Assembly: GCA_012515075.1 (NCBI GenBank)
Contig: JAAYZC010000026.1
Coordinates: forward strand, 1-32,697
Source of the DNA: Thermoplasmatales archaeon
Lineage (GTDB): Archaea > Thermoplasmatota > Thermoplasmata > Methanomassiliicoccales > Methanomethylophilaceae
Direction: 5' to 3'
Length of the DNA: 32,697 nucleotides
The translations under genes were made by a program, and so were the position numbers. The stretch's first letter is position 1; every line of letters starts with the position of its first letter. A model generated the notes under the pieces. It was not told the DNA's origin and searched no databases. It saw only the letters and a list, made by a program, of their open reading frames with translations. This document shows, one piece after another, positions 22,564 through 31,063 of the stretch.

Positions 22564-24618
22564 ATGGATACCCCGGACCTCTACGACCGCAGTCTGTACA
22601 TCAACAGGGAGCTGTCCTGGTTGGAGTTCAACAGGCGTTGCCTCGCGGAGGCCAACGACCCGGAGAACCGTCTGCTGGAGAGGGTCAAGTTCCTGGCCAT
22701 ATGCCACGGGAACATGGACGAGTTCTTCATGATACGCGTTCCGGGGCTGATCCTGCGCAGGTCCCCCGGTATGATGCTGGACGCTCCCGACAACATGGAC
22801 CCGGACACCCTCATACGCACCCTGTCCTCCGAGGTCCAGGTGCTGGTGCGGGAGTACAGCGAATGCTGGAAGGAGCTGAAGCGCCTCCTCTACAGGGAGG
22901 GCGTGCGCATAAGGACAGTGGAATCCCTGTCCTCCGAGCAGAGGGCGTGGGTCTCCAACTTCTACAGGACCCGCGTGCACCCGGTGCTGACGCCTCTGGC
23001 CCTGGACGTCTCGCATCCGTTCCCGTTCATATCCAACAACTCCCTGAATCTCGCCGTGCGTCTTGACAGGAAGGGGGAGACCCTTCACGCCAGGGTCAAG
23101 ATCCCCGTCGGGACGTTCCCCAGGTTCGTCAGGATACCCTCCGAGCAAGGAGGCTCGGACTTCGTTCTGCTGGAGGACATCGTCAGGCACTCCGCCCACA
23201 TGCTGTTCCCCGGGCTCACCGTCGAGGGCGCTTATCCTTTCCGCGTCACCCGCAACGCCGACATCAAGGTGACCATAGACGAGGCCTGCGACCTCATGTC
23301 GGCCGTCGAGGAGAGCATAGAGGGCAGGGACACCGGTTTCGCCGTCAGGATGATGGTGGACGACGAGATGCCCAGGGACATGGTCTCCATGTTCGGCAAC
23401 AACCTGAAGCTGACGAAGATGCAGATACACAAGTCGGGCGGGGCGATGATGCTCACAGACCTCTGGGAGATAGCCAATCTCGACATACCGAGCCTCAGGG
23501 AGGAGCCCCTGACCCCCTTCACTCCTCCCGAGCTCTCGGAGGAGGCCTCGCTGTTCCCGGCCATAAAGGAGAGGGACTGGATACTCTACCATCCCTATGA
23601 GTCATTCTCCACCATAGTCAGGCTGATCAACGAGGCCGCTTCCGACCCCGGTGTCCAGAGCATAAAGATATGCCTTTACAGGGTGGGCAGGGACCCCCCG
23701 GTCGTACAGGCGTTGAGGAAGGCCAGGGAACGCGGTAAGACCGTCTCGGTGCTGATGGAGCTCCGGGCCAAGTTCGACGAGAGCAACAACATACTCTGGG
23801 CAAGGGAGCTGGAGAGGATCGGCGTGCACGTCGTGTACGGCCCAGTCGACCTCAAGGTCCACTCCAAGATGCTGCAGATAGTCCGGCTGGAGGGGGACAA
23901 GCTCGTCCGCTACACGCATCTGAGCTCGGGGAACTACAACGTGGGCACGGCCAGGCAATACGGGGACATATCCTTCCTGACGGCCAACCAGGAGATAGGG
24001 GAGGACGTGGGGGAGCTGTTCAACACCCTGACCGGGTACTTCGGCCCCAGGGTCTACAACCACATACTGGTGGCGCCGGTAACCCTCAAGGGCCGCCTCA
24101 TAGAGATGATAGACCGCGAGATCAGGCACATGTGCGCCTCCGGGGACGGGTACATAGCTTTCAAGGCCAACGGGCTGATAGACAGCGACATAATAGCCGC
24201 CCTGTACAGGGCGTCCATGGCCGGTGTCAAGGTGGACCTCAACATAAGGGGGCTCTGCTGCCTCCGCCCCGGTGTGCCCGGCATATCGGACAACATACGC
24301 GTCATAAGCATAGTGGACCGCTTCCTGGAGCATGCCAGGATATACTACTTCAACAACGGCGGGGACCCCGAGATGTACATGGGGTCCTCCGACATGATGC
24401 CCCGTAATCTGGTGGCCAGGGTGGAGGTCATCTTCCCGGTTCTGGACAGGGAGATGATGAGGCAGGTGAAGGAGAGCATACTCGACGTGCACCTGGCAGA
24501 CAACGTGAAGGCCAGGAATCTGCTGTCGGACGGGAGGTACGTGCCGGTGGAGAGGAGGGGCCCGCCACTCAGATCCCAGCAGTGGCTTCTGGAGAACAGG
24601 GGTATCTGGCATGGATGA
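22564..24618 (+). CDS. ppk: Polyphosphate kinase 1
   Basis: A 684-aa PPK1 with the N domain (INRELSWLEFNRRCLAEA), the H domain (HGNMDEFFMIRVPGL), and the two C-terminal phospholipase D-like domains. The autophosphorylated histidine is in DLKVHSKMLQIVR (His433 by this start), close to the E. coli position. YTHLSSGNYNVGTARQYGDISFLT and LCCLRPGVPGISDNIRVISIVDRFLEHARIYYF are family blocks. It polymerises the gamma-phosphate of ATP into polyphosphate, reversibly. A GGGGAG ribosome-binding site 5 bases upstream favours the ATG at 22564; an in-frame GTG at 22558 overlaps the hisD stop. The 3' end overlaps ppx by 8 bases. Confidence 0.96.
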   Translation: MDTPDLYDRSLYINRELSWLEFNRRCLAEANDPENRLLERVKFLAICHGNMDEFFMIRVPGLILRRSPGMMLDAPDNMDPDTLIRTLSSEVQVLVREYSECWKELKRLLYREGVRIRTVESLSSEQRAWVSNFYRTRVHPVLTPLALDVSHPFPFISNNSLNLAVRLDRKGETLHARVKIPVGTFPRFVRIPSEQGGSDFVLLEDIVRHSAHMLFPGLTVEGAYPFRVTRNADIKVTIDEACDLMSAVEESIEGRDTGFAVRMMVDDEMPRDMVSMFGNNLKLTKMQIHKSGGAMMLTDLWEIANLDIPSLREEPLTPFTPPELSEEASLFPAIKERDWILYHPYESFSTIVRLINEAASDPGVQSIKICLYRVGRDPPVVQALRKARERGKTVSVLMELRAKFDESNNILWARELERIGVHVVYGPVDLKVHSKMLQIVRLEGDKLVRYTHLSSGNYNVGTARQYGDISFLTANQEIGEDVGELFNTLTGYFGPRVYNHILVAPVTLKGRLIEMIDREIRHMCASGDGYIAFKANGLIDSDIIAALYRASMAGVKVDLNIRGLCCLRPGVPGISDNIRVISIVDRFLEHARIYYFNNGGDPEMYMGSSDMMPRNLVARVEVIFPVLDREMMRQVKESILDVHLADNVKARNLLSDGRYVPVERRGPPLRSQQWLLENRGIWHG

Positions 24619-26146
24619 GCCCGAGACCGTCGGGTTCATCGACGTGGGGACGAACTCCGTCCATCTGCTGGTGGTCGAGTTCCACAACGACTCGATGGGC
24701 ACGCCGATATACCAGGACAAGGAGGTCGTCCGTCTCGGGGAGAGCCTGTACCGCGACGGCAGGCTGGACAAGGCCGCCATAGACAAATGCAGCCTGGTCG
24801 TATCCAAGTTCTCCCAGATGTCCCGGGGCCTGGGGGCCTCCAAGGTCTACGCCTACGGTACATGCGCCTGCAGGGAGGCCGACAACAGGAACGAGCTTCT
24901 GGAGGCGATCAGGAAGGAGGGCCTGGATGTCCGCGTCATACCCGGGCTGGAGGAGGCCAGGCTGATAAGCCTGGGGGTCTTCGGCCCGACCGGCCCCAGG
25001 GAACGGACCCTGGAGATAGACATAGGGGGAGGAAGCACCGAGATAATACTGCGCCAGGGTGAGGAGAACCTCTTCCTGGACAGCCTGGACATGGGCGCTG
25101 TCAGATACTCCTACGGGCTGGGGGTAGACACCACGGTCCCGGTGTCCGATCGCGACTACGACGCCCTCCGCAGGCACGTCGACCTGGCATCGTTCAGGGC
25201 TGTCAGGGCTGTCAGGGACCTGGGTTTCGACAGGGCCGTCGGATCCTCCGGCACCATGATCAACCTGGCGGAGATGTGCGCCGCCAGGCGCGGGGGCGAC
25301 TCCTCGTACTTCACACACGATGAGCTGGTCAAGCTGATGTCCGAGATCCTGCCCATGACCTCCCAGCAGCGTGCCGACATACCGAAGATCAATCGCAACA
25401 GGGTGGACATAATAGTGGCGGGCGGCGCCATAGCCGAGGAGCTGATGCACCTCTTCGGCATAGAGAGGATCGAGATAAGCGAGCGGGGTCTGAAACAGGG
25501 GATGCACATAGAGTACCTCCTCAGGAGGGGGTACACAAACTTCGATGTGAAGGAATCCTCCGTGAGGGGGCTGGCGAACAGATGCCAGTACGACAGGGGA
25601 CATGCGGAGAGGGTCAGGGAGCTCTCTCTGGCGCTGTTCGACGGGATGAGGGAGCTGGGCCTGCACAGGATGGGCGACGACCTGAGGGGGCTCCTGGGGT
25701 ACGCCGCTCTGCTCCACGACATCGGCGAGTTCATAAGCTACACCAAGCACCACGTCCACTCCTACACCATAATACTGAACTCCTACATGCTGGGGTTCGA
25801 CTACCGCGAGCTGAGGGCCATGGCCCTGATGGCCAAGTTCCACCACAAGAAGTTCCCGAACAGGTACGACAGGCTGTTCAGGGACCTGGAGGAGGCGGAG
25901 ACCGACGACATACTCAGGTGCGCGATGATCCTGAAGACCGCCAACGTAATGGACAGGCACAGGAACGGCGCGGTGAAGGAGATAAGGCTCAGCGTGTCCC
26001 TGGGGGACCTGGTCGTAGAGATCGTCCCCCAGGAGGGGACGGACGTCAGCATGGAGATATGGAGGCTCGGCGCCATGTCCGAGGAGTTCTCGGCCGTGTT
26101 CGAACTCTGTCTGAGTCCGGTGCTAGAGGTTGGACGCTCCTTCTAA
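24611..26146 (+). CDS. ppx: Exopolyphosphatase/guanosine pentaphosphatase (Ppx/GppA) with HD domain
   Basis: A 511-aa protein, the length of two-module Ppx/GppA enzymes. The actin-like ASKHA part starts with VGFIDVGTNSVHLLVVE (phosphate loop), then EIDIGGGSTEI, and VGSSGTMINLAEM. The C-terminal part (about residues 320-511) is an HD-type helical domain with an intact metal motif: GHAERVRELSLALFD, LLHDIGEF, HHVHSY and FHHKKFP. Ppx shortens polyphosphate; GppA-type members also hydrolyse pppGpp. The start codon overlaps the end of ppk (8 bases), so kinase and hydrolase are made together. HD-domain activity would need testing. Confidence 0.94.
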   Translation: MDEPETVGFIDVGTNSVHLLVVEFHNDSMGTPIYQDKEVVRLGESLYRDGRLDKAAIDKCSLVVSKFSQMSRGLGASKVYAYGTCACREADNRNELLEAIRKEGLDVRVIPGLEEARLISLGVFGPTGPRERTLEIDIGGGSTEIILRQGEENLFLDSLDMGAVRYSYGLGVDTTVPVSDRDYDALRRHVDLASFRAVRAVRDLGFDRAVGSSGTMINLAEMCAARRGGDSSYFTHDELVKLMSEILPMTSQQRADIPKINRNRVDIIVAGGAIAEELMHLFGIERIEISERGLKQGMHIEYLLRRGYTNFDVKESSVRGLANRCQYDRGHAERVRELSLALFDGMRELGLHRMGDDLRGLLGYAALLHDIGEFISYTKHHVHSYTIILNSYMLGFDYRELRAMALMAKFHHKKFPNRYDRLFRDLEEAETDDILRCAMILKTANVMDRHRNGAVKEIRLSVSLGDLVVEIVPQEGTDVSMEIWRLGAMSEEFSAVFELCLSPVLEVGRSF

Positions 26147-26181
26147 AAAGGATAAATACGGAGACCTCGTTGGGGGTTCGA

Positions 26182-26240
26182 TGCAAAGGAGATGACCCCC
26201 TTGCAATGAAGACTCCCCGGAGTCCGATCATCTCCTTGCA
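26182..26240. repeat. Nested inverted repeat between ppx and nreA
   Basis: Outer arms at 26182-26195 and 26228-26240 (TGCAAAGGAGATGA against TCATCTCCTTGCA, 13 pairs with one bulged A) enclose a second hairpin, GACTCC/GGAGTC, at 26211-26216/26219-26224. In RNA this would be one long irregular stem with a terminal hairpin. It could end the ppx transcript, act on the nreA leader, or be a binding site; there is no T-run right after it. Confidence 0.5.
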
Positions 26241-26305
26241 CATACTTTTCCTATCCGCCCGCGGGAGCGGCGTTCGGCAAAGATTATCATCTCCGGAGGC
26301 TTGGA

Positions 26306-27589
26306 GTGGATGTCATGGGAGGCACGGATTTATTCGACAGGGCGATCGCTGAGGGGAACCCGGTGGTCAAGTCCGGGCTCTGCATCGTATGCAAAGGCGC
26401 CCGCAGGCTGTGCGGCAAGGACCGCTGCCCCCTGATGATAAGATTCTATTCACAGAGCAGGACCATGCCCCTGCTGGGGACCAAGGACCTGGAGGGCTGC
26501 AGCCCGCCTGCCGTTTTCGTCGGCCGCCACGGATACCCGAAGGTCGACATAGGCCCCCTGGTCCCTCCGGAGTTCGGCGACACCTCCATCATGGACCGTC
26601 CTGAGATGTGGGTCGGGAAGAGCATAGAGGAGATCACGGACTTCAGGTTCAGACTGGTCCGCGGGAAGTTCAGGATAGACGCCACCGACTTCAGGAAGTC
26701 GGGACGCATGGTGGACGGGATACAGGAGCTTGCGCTGACCGAGAGGCCCGTAGAGGTGGAGGCGAACTTCACCCAGAAGCCCAGCGGCAGGCTGGTGCTG
26801 GACGACGAGGTCCAGCCCTTCGGCCCCTCCGCGCGGATGGAGAGGATGAAGGTGGGCAGCGGGAGGTTCGAGAGGAATCTGGAGAAGAGCTTCTACGACA
26901 CCGACATGCGGGCCACGGAAGCAGTCATCGGCGCCTACCGCAACGGGACCCTGATATCCGAGATACAGAAGGCGTTCTCCGTAGGCACCATGGGTGTGGA
27001 CAGCCGGAGGCGCTTCGTCCCGACCAGATGGAGCATAACCGCCGTTGACGACATCATAGGCAAGGACATGCTCAAGACCACCAGATACAACGAGACAATA
27101 GACGATTTCAGGATATATCAGTGGGAGCAGCTGGACAACCGCTGGTGCATCCTGATGATGCCCTGCACCTGGAGGTACGAGCTGATAGAGGCGTGGTATC
27201 CCAACACCACCTGGAACCCCATGGGCAAGGGGATCGAGATGATATCCGACTGCGAGTTCTTCGACGGCCGGAGCCAGTACGCGCACATAGGGGGCTGCTA
27301 TTACGCCGCGAGGATGGCCGTCAACGAACTCCTCACCGAGCAGCGCAGGACCGCCGGCGTCGTCATATTCCGCGAGGCGCATCCGGGATACGTGATGCCC
27401 GTGGGCGTCTGGAATGTGAGGGAGAACGTCCGCGCGGCCCTCAGGACCAGACCGGGGAGCTACGACACGCTGGAGAAGGCCCTGCAGCACGTGGACCGTG
27501 TTATGGACATACCCCGCAAGACCTGGTTGGAGAACTCGGGCGTGCTGAGGGACTGGATGGTCCAGAGGAGGATAGATGACTACTACTGA
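26306..27589 (+). CDS. nreA: NreA-type archaeal DNA repair protein with PIP box
   Basis: A 427-aa NreA/Nre-family protein. The N-terminal zinc site is CIVCKGARRLCGKDRC (Cys26, 29, 36, 41), with RCPLMIRF after it. The conserved core includes VFVGRHGYPKVDIGPLVPP, MRATEAVIGAYRNG, RRFVPTRWSITAVDD and WYPNTTWNP. The last residues, QRRIDDYY, form a PCNA-interacting PIP box, as known for archaeal NreA, which was linked to repair of DNA damage such as mitomycin C lesions. The GTG at 26306 has GGAGG 6 bases upstream; the ATG at 26315 is 29 bases after a weaker TATA-like element (GATTATC) and is the alternative. It overlaps the radical SAM gene by 14 bases. Confidence 0.93.
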   Translation: MDVMGGTDLFDRAIAEGNPVVKSGLCIVCKGARRLCGKDRCPLMIRFYSQSRTMPLLGTKDLEGCSPPAVFVGRHGYPKVDIGPLVPPEFGDTSIMDRPEMWVGKSIEEITDFRFRLVRGKFRIDATDFRKSGRMVDGIQELALTERPVEVEANFTQKPSGRLVLDDEVQPFGPSARMERMKVGSGRFERNLEKSFYDTDMRATEAVIGAYRNGTLISEIQKAFSVGTMGVDSRRRFVPTRWSITAVDDIIGKDMLKTTRYNETIDDFRIYQWEQLDNRWCILMMPCTWRYELIEAWYPNTTWNPMGKGIEMISDCEFFDGRSQYAHIGGCYYAARMAVNELLTEQRRTAGVVIFREAHPGYVMPVGVWNVRENVRAALRTRPGSYDTLEKALQHVDRVMDIPRKTWLENSGVLRDWMVQRRIDDYY

Positions 27590-28370
27590 CCTCTACCGCT
27601 TCTCCGACAGCTCCCGGTGGGACGGGGTCTACGAGGTCGTCGAGTGCAGGAGGGCCCTTTCCCCATCGGCCCTTCCCGATATAGACTATGCCCTCAACCC
27701 CTACGGCGGATGCGAGCACGGATGCGTATACTGCTACGCCCCGGAGGTCACCCACACCCAGTGGAAGGACTGGAGGGTGGTCAGGGTGAAGGCCAACATA
27801 ACCGACAGGCTGACCCGGGAGCTGCCGGGGATAGCGGGAACGGTGGGGATCGGGACAGTGACCGACCCCTATCAGGGGGCGGAGGCCCGCTTCTGCCTGA
27901 CCCAGCAGTGCCTGGGCATCCTGCGCTCCAGGGACGTCAGGATACATCTTCACACCAAATCCGATCTGGTTCTCAGGGACATCGGTCTGCTCTCCTCCAT
28001 GAGGGGAGAGGTGGCGGTGACCATCACCACGCTCGACGAGAGGATCTCCAAGATGACCGAGCCCGGGGCACCGCTGCCCCGGAGGCGCCTGGAGGCCCTG
28101 AGGGAGCTGACCCGGGCCGGGATCGACACCTACGCCCTGGTGGGCCCGGTTCTGGATCATCTGGAGGGGGAGGAGGGGCGTTTCGTCGAGGCCCTGGCCT
28201 CAACCGGCGTGCGGAGGCTGCTGCTGGACACCCTGAACTCCCGCCCCCTTCTCGCAGGGAGGCTGTCCAGGATGGGCATCGGAGGATCCGCGGCCGCCAG
28301 GGAGCGCATAAGGTCGCTGGCGGAGGCCCAGGGCATGGATGTCAGGGACGTGTTCTCCGGGAAGAGGTGA
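27576..28370 (+). CDS. Radical SAM protein, SPL/Rv2578c-like
   Basis: A 264-aa radical SAM enzyme. The cluster motif is CEHGCVYC (Cys46, 50, 53) in the context YALNPYGGCEHGCVYCYAPE. A SAM-binding region follows (GIGTVTDPYQGAEARFCLTQQCLGIL, then HTKSDLVLRDIGLL and VAVTITTLDERISKMTEPGAP). This matches the SPL-family radical SAM proteins (spore photoproduct lyase-like, Rv2578c type), which act on nucleic acids or are uncharacterised. It starts 14 bases inside the end of nreA, so the two are co-translated. That makes a role in DNA repair a fair guess, though the photoproduct-lyase cysteine was not located. Confidence 0.87.
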   Translation: MTTTDLYRFSDSSRWDGVYEVVECRRALSPSALPDIDYALNPYGGCEHGCVYCYAPEVTHTQWKDWRVVRVKANITDRLTRELPGIAGTVGIGTVTDPYQGAEARFCLTQQCLGILRSRDVRIHLHTKSDLVLRDIGLLSSMRGEVAVTITTLDERISKMTEPGAPLPRRRLEALRELTRAGIDTYALVGPVLDHLEGEEGRFVEALASTGVRRLLLDTLNSRPLLAGRLSRMGIGGSAAARERIRSLAEAQGMDVRDVFSGKR

Positions 28371-28421
28371 TCACGGCCACCTACCAGATTACCTGCGGGT
28401 CATAGGTTATTGGTAGATATG

Positions 28422-28463
28422 TTAATATAGAAGGACAAAATTACTGATTCCCATAAACAGGAG
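28422..28463 (+). promoter_or_regulatory. Thermosome promoter and ribosome-binding site
   Basis: TTAATATA (28422-28429) is a good TATA box. The transcript would start near 28450, leaving a leader of about 25 bases with a GGAG element (28460-28463) before the ATG at 28474. This is one of few genes here with a real leader. The flanking sequence is AT-rich compared with the rest of the window. Confidence 0.6.
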
Positions 28464-28473
28464 ATGAAGTCTC

Positions 28474-30099
28474 ATGTACGGTTCTGGAAATCAACCAATA
28501 ATCGTGCTCAAAGAGGGCACGGAAAGGAGCAAGGACAAAGAGGCCCAGTTCAACAACATCGGAGCCGCCAAAGCGGTCGCCGACGCTGTGAGATCCACCC
28601 TCGGCCCCAAAGGAATGGATAAGATGCTGGTGAACACCATCGGGGACGTTGTCGTAACCAACGACGGTGCCACCATACTCAAGGAGATCGACGTTCAGCA
28701 CCCCGCCGCCAAGATGGTGGTAGAGGTGGCCAAGACCCAAGACACCGAGTGCGGAGACGGTACAACGACCTCCGTGGTGCTCGCGGGCGAGCTCCTCAAG
28801 CAGTCCGAGGAGCTCATAGACGCCAACATCCACCCCACCATAATAGCTTCCGGATACAAGATGGCCGCCAACAAAGCCATCGAGGTATTGAAGTCCATCT
28901 CCATAGACGCCAGAGACGAGGCCATACTCAAGAAGGTCGCCTCCACCGCCCTGACCGGCAAATCCGTCGGGGAGCAGGAGGATTTCCTCGCCGATATCGT
29001 CGTAAAGGCCTGCAAGACCATCGAGGTCGACGGCAAGGTGGACACCGACAACATCCGTGTGGAGAAGAAGGTCGGCGGCACGATCAGGGACACGTACCTG
29101 GTCCAGGGCGTGGTCATAGACAAGGAGAGGATACACTCCCGCATGCCCAAGCACATAAAGGGTGCCAAGATAGCCCTGTTCTCCTCCGCGCTCGAAATCA
29201 AGAAGACCGAGGTCGATGCCCACATAAGCATCAAGGACCCGTCATCCATGGCCGCCTTCCTCGCCGAGGAGGAGGAGACCATGAAGGCCATGGCCGACAA
29301 AATCAAGTCCGTCGGCGCCAACATGGTGTTCAGCCAGAAAGGTATCGATGAGCTCGTCCAGCACTATCTCTCCAAGAACGGCATAATGGCCGCCAGACGT
29401 CTCAAGCAGTCGGATCTGGAAGCCATAGCCAAGGCCACGGGCGCGACCATCGTGGGAGACGTCATGAGCATAAGCGAGAGCGATCTCGGAATCGCAGAGG
29501 AGGCCGAGGAGAAGCCCGTCGGAGAGGACGGAATGATATTCATAACCGGCTGCATGAACCCCAAGGCGGTCACCGTGTTCGCTAGGGGAGGCACCGAGCA
29601 CGTCCTGGAAGAGGTCGAGAGGTCCCTCCACGACGCCATCCGCGTGGTCGGAGTGGCCATGGAGGACGGTAAGGTCGTCGCCGGAGCGGGTGCCCCTGAG
29701 CTCGAGCTCGAGCTCAGACTCTCCGACTACGCCTCAACCGTCGGCGGAAGGGAGCAGCTCGCCATCGAGAAGTTCGCCAAGGCCATGGAGATCATTCCCT
29801 GGACCCTTGCCGAGAACGCCGGCATCGACTCCATAGACGCCATCATCAAGCTGAAGAACGCCCACGAGAAGAACAAGGACGGCAAGTACTACGGTATCGA
29901 CCTCGACACCGGAGAGGCCGTCAACATGCTCGACAGGAACGTCGTGGAGCCCCTCAAGGTCAAGATACAGGCCATAAGCTCCGCCGAGGAGGTGGCCAAC
30001 ATGATCCTCAGGATCGACGACGTCATAGCGTCCCGCAGGGCGCCCCCGCAGCCCCCCCAGGGAGCCGGTGGCATGGGCGGAATGCCCGGCATGATGTGA
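28474..30099 (+). CDS. ths: Thermosome subunit (group II chaperonin)
   Basis: A 541-aa archaeal chaperonin subunit. Visible are the equatorial ATP-site motifs [23 protein letters not shown] and [15 protein letters not shown] (catalytic Asp95), the apical protrusion region, [13 protein letters not shown], and the C-terminal tail [10 protein letters not shown] that lines the cavity floor. It forms the double-ring folding machine of the cytoplasm. Codon use is visibly different from its neighbours, with fewer agg/ggg codons and more of the preferred C-ending ones, as for a highly expressed gene. A strong hairpin follows 18 bases after the stop. Confidence 0.97.
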   Translation: MYGSGNQPIIVLKEGTERSKDKEAQFNNIGAAKAVADAVRSTLGPKGMDKMLVNTIGDVVVTNDGATILKEIDVQHPAAKMVVEVAKTQDTECGDGTTTSVVLAGELLKQSEELIDANIHPTIIASGYKMAANKAIEVLKSISIDARDEAILKKVASTALTGKSVGEQEDFLADIVVKACKTIEVDGKVDTDNIRVEKKVGGTIRDTYLVQGVVIDKERIHSRMPKHIKGAKIALFSSALEIKKTEVDAHISIKDPSSMAAFLAEEEETMKAMADKIKSVGANMVFSQKGIDELVQHYLSKNGIMAARRLKQSDLEAIAKATGATIVGDVMSISESDLGIAEEAEEKPVGEDGMIFITGCMNPKAVTVFARGGTEHVLEEVERSLHDAIRVVGVAMEDGKVVAGAGAPELELELRLSDYASTVGGREQLAIEKFAKAMEIIPWTLAENAGIDSIDAIIKLKNAHEKNKDGKYYGIDLDTGEAVNMLDRNVVEPLKVKIQAISSAEEVANMILRIDDVIASRRAPPQPPQGAGGMGGMPGMM

Positions 30100-30117
30100 G
30101 CATCCCGAAACAGCAAC

Positions 30118-30144
30118 GGGGGGTCACCCCCCCAACACATTTTA
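30118..30144 (+). terminator. Thermosome terminator
   Basis: A GGGGGG/CCCCCC stem (30118-30123 with 30127-30133, short TCA loop) is followed by AACACATTTTATTCTT. Hairpin plus T-rich stretch suits a terminator of this highly expressed gene. Confidence 0.65.
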
Positions 30145-30234
30145 TTCTTGGTCATAAGCCGCAGATCGGCCATTACACGTCTCAGCAGGTCCGGCTGACG
30201 CAGAGAGCTGTTGTGTCTGACAGTTGTCTGCTCA

Positions 30235-30263
30235 TTTTTTATATCTATAATCCGATGACATCG
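30235..30263 (+). promoter_or_regulatory. Recombinase promoter with palindrome at the start site
   Basis: A strong TATA box, TTTTTATATCTATAA (30236-30250), is followed at once by the perfect palindrome CGATGACATCG (30253-30263), itself flanked by ATCCG/CGGAT. The palindrome sits between the TATA box and the ATG at 30278 and could be an operator, possibly for self-regulation by the recombinase. Confidence 0.5.
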
Positions 30264-30277
30264 ACGGATGGGTTGGG

Positions 30278-31060
30278 ATGCGTGCCGCACTCTACACGAG
30301 AGTGTCCACAGAGGATCAGGCCAGGGAAGGTTATTCCTTGGACGCTCAGACGAAGCGCCTTGAGGCCTATTGCAGATCCCGCGGGTGGACGGTCTCCGGA
30401 CTTTACAGGGATGAAGGCTGTTCAGGCCGCACCACAGACCGTCCCGAATATCAGAGGATGATGCACGAGTCCGAGGACTGGGATGTGCTGCTGGTCCTGA
30501 AGATGGACCGCATCCACAGGAACAGCGTCAACTTCGCCCTGATGATGGACGATCTCCGCAGGAAAGGCAAGGAGTTCAACTCCATGCAGGAGAGGTTCGA
30601 TACGACGACCGCCATGGGGCGATTCGTCATGGACATAGTGCAGAGGGTGGCGCAGCTCGAGAGCGAACAGATCGGGGAAAGGGTGAGGATCGGTATGGAG
30701 AGGAAGGCGAGATTCGGGAGCGGGCCGATGGGTTCAGGACACCCGTACGGGTATGTCTACAACGATGGGCGGCTGGAGGTGGTGGAGGATGAGGCGTACA
30801 CCGTCAAGGCCATATTCAGGCTTTACAGGAAGGGCAGATCCATGGAGGATATCGCCGGAGAGCTCAATGCGGCTCTGATCCCTGCCAAGAAGGGCGGCAA
30901 GTGGAACAAGCAGACCATATGCAACATACTTCACAATCCGATCTACGTGGGGTACACCAGGTGGGATGATGTTGTGAGGCCCGGGGAACACGCGGCTATC
31001 GTTGACACGAGTGATTTCGAATACATCAACGGGAGCGTATCCACGACCAACACCCTCTGA
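30278..31060 (+). CDS. Serine recombinase (resolvase and recombinase domains), short form
   Basis: A 260-aa recombinase. The catalytic serine is in YTRVSTEDQA (Ser10), with the rest of the resolvase core in GYSLDAQTKRLEAYCRSRGW, DEGCSGRTTDRPEYQRMM and VLKMDRIHRNSVNF, and the long E-helix (RFVMDIVQRVAQLESEQIGERVRIGM). A PF07508-type recombinase domain follows (GSGHPYGYVYNDGRLEVVEDEAYTVKAIF...NKQTICNILHNPIYVGYTRWDD). It then stops: the zinc ribbon and coiled coil of full-length large serine recombinases (about 450-600 aa) are missing. A related recombinase starts 3 bases after its stop. Confidence 0.9.
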   Translation: MRAALYTRVSTEDQAREGYSLDAQTKRLEAYCRSRGWTVSGLYRDEGCSGRTTDRPEYQRMMHESEDWDVLLVLKMDRIHRNSVNFALMMDDLRRKGKEFNSMQERFDTTTAMGRFVMDIVQRVAQLESEQIGERVRIGMERKARFGSGPMGSGHPYGYVYNDGRLEVVEDEAYTVKAIFRLYRKGRSMEDIAGELNAALIPAKKGGKWNKQTICNILHNPIYVGYTRWDDVVRPGEHAAIVDTSDFEYINGSVSTTNTL

Positions 31061-31063
31061 GCC

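Noticed and set aside
26170-26190. A T-arm-like gggggttcgatg sequence suggesting a tRNA
   Set aside because: The bases after the loop do not pair with the leading G-run, and no anticodon or acceptor stem can be built around it.
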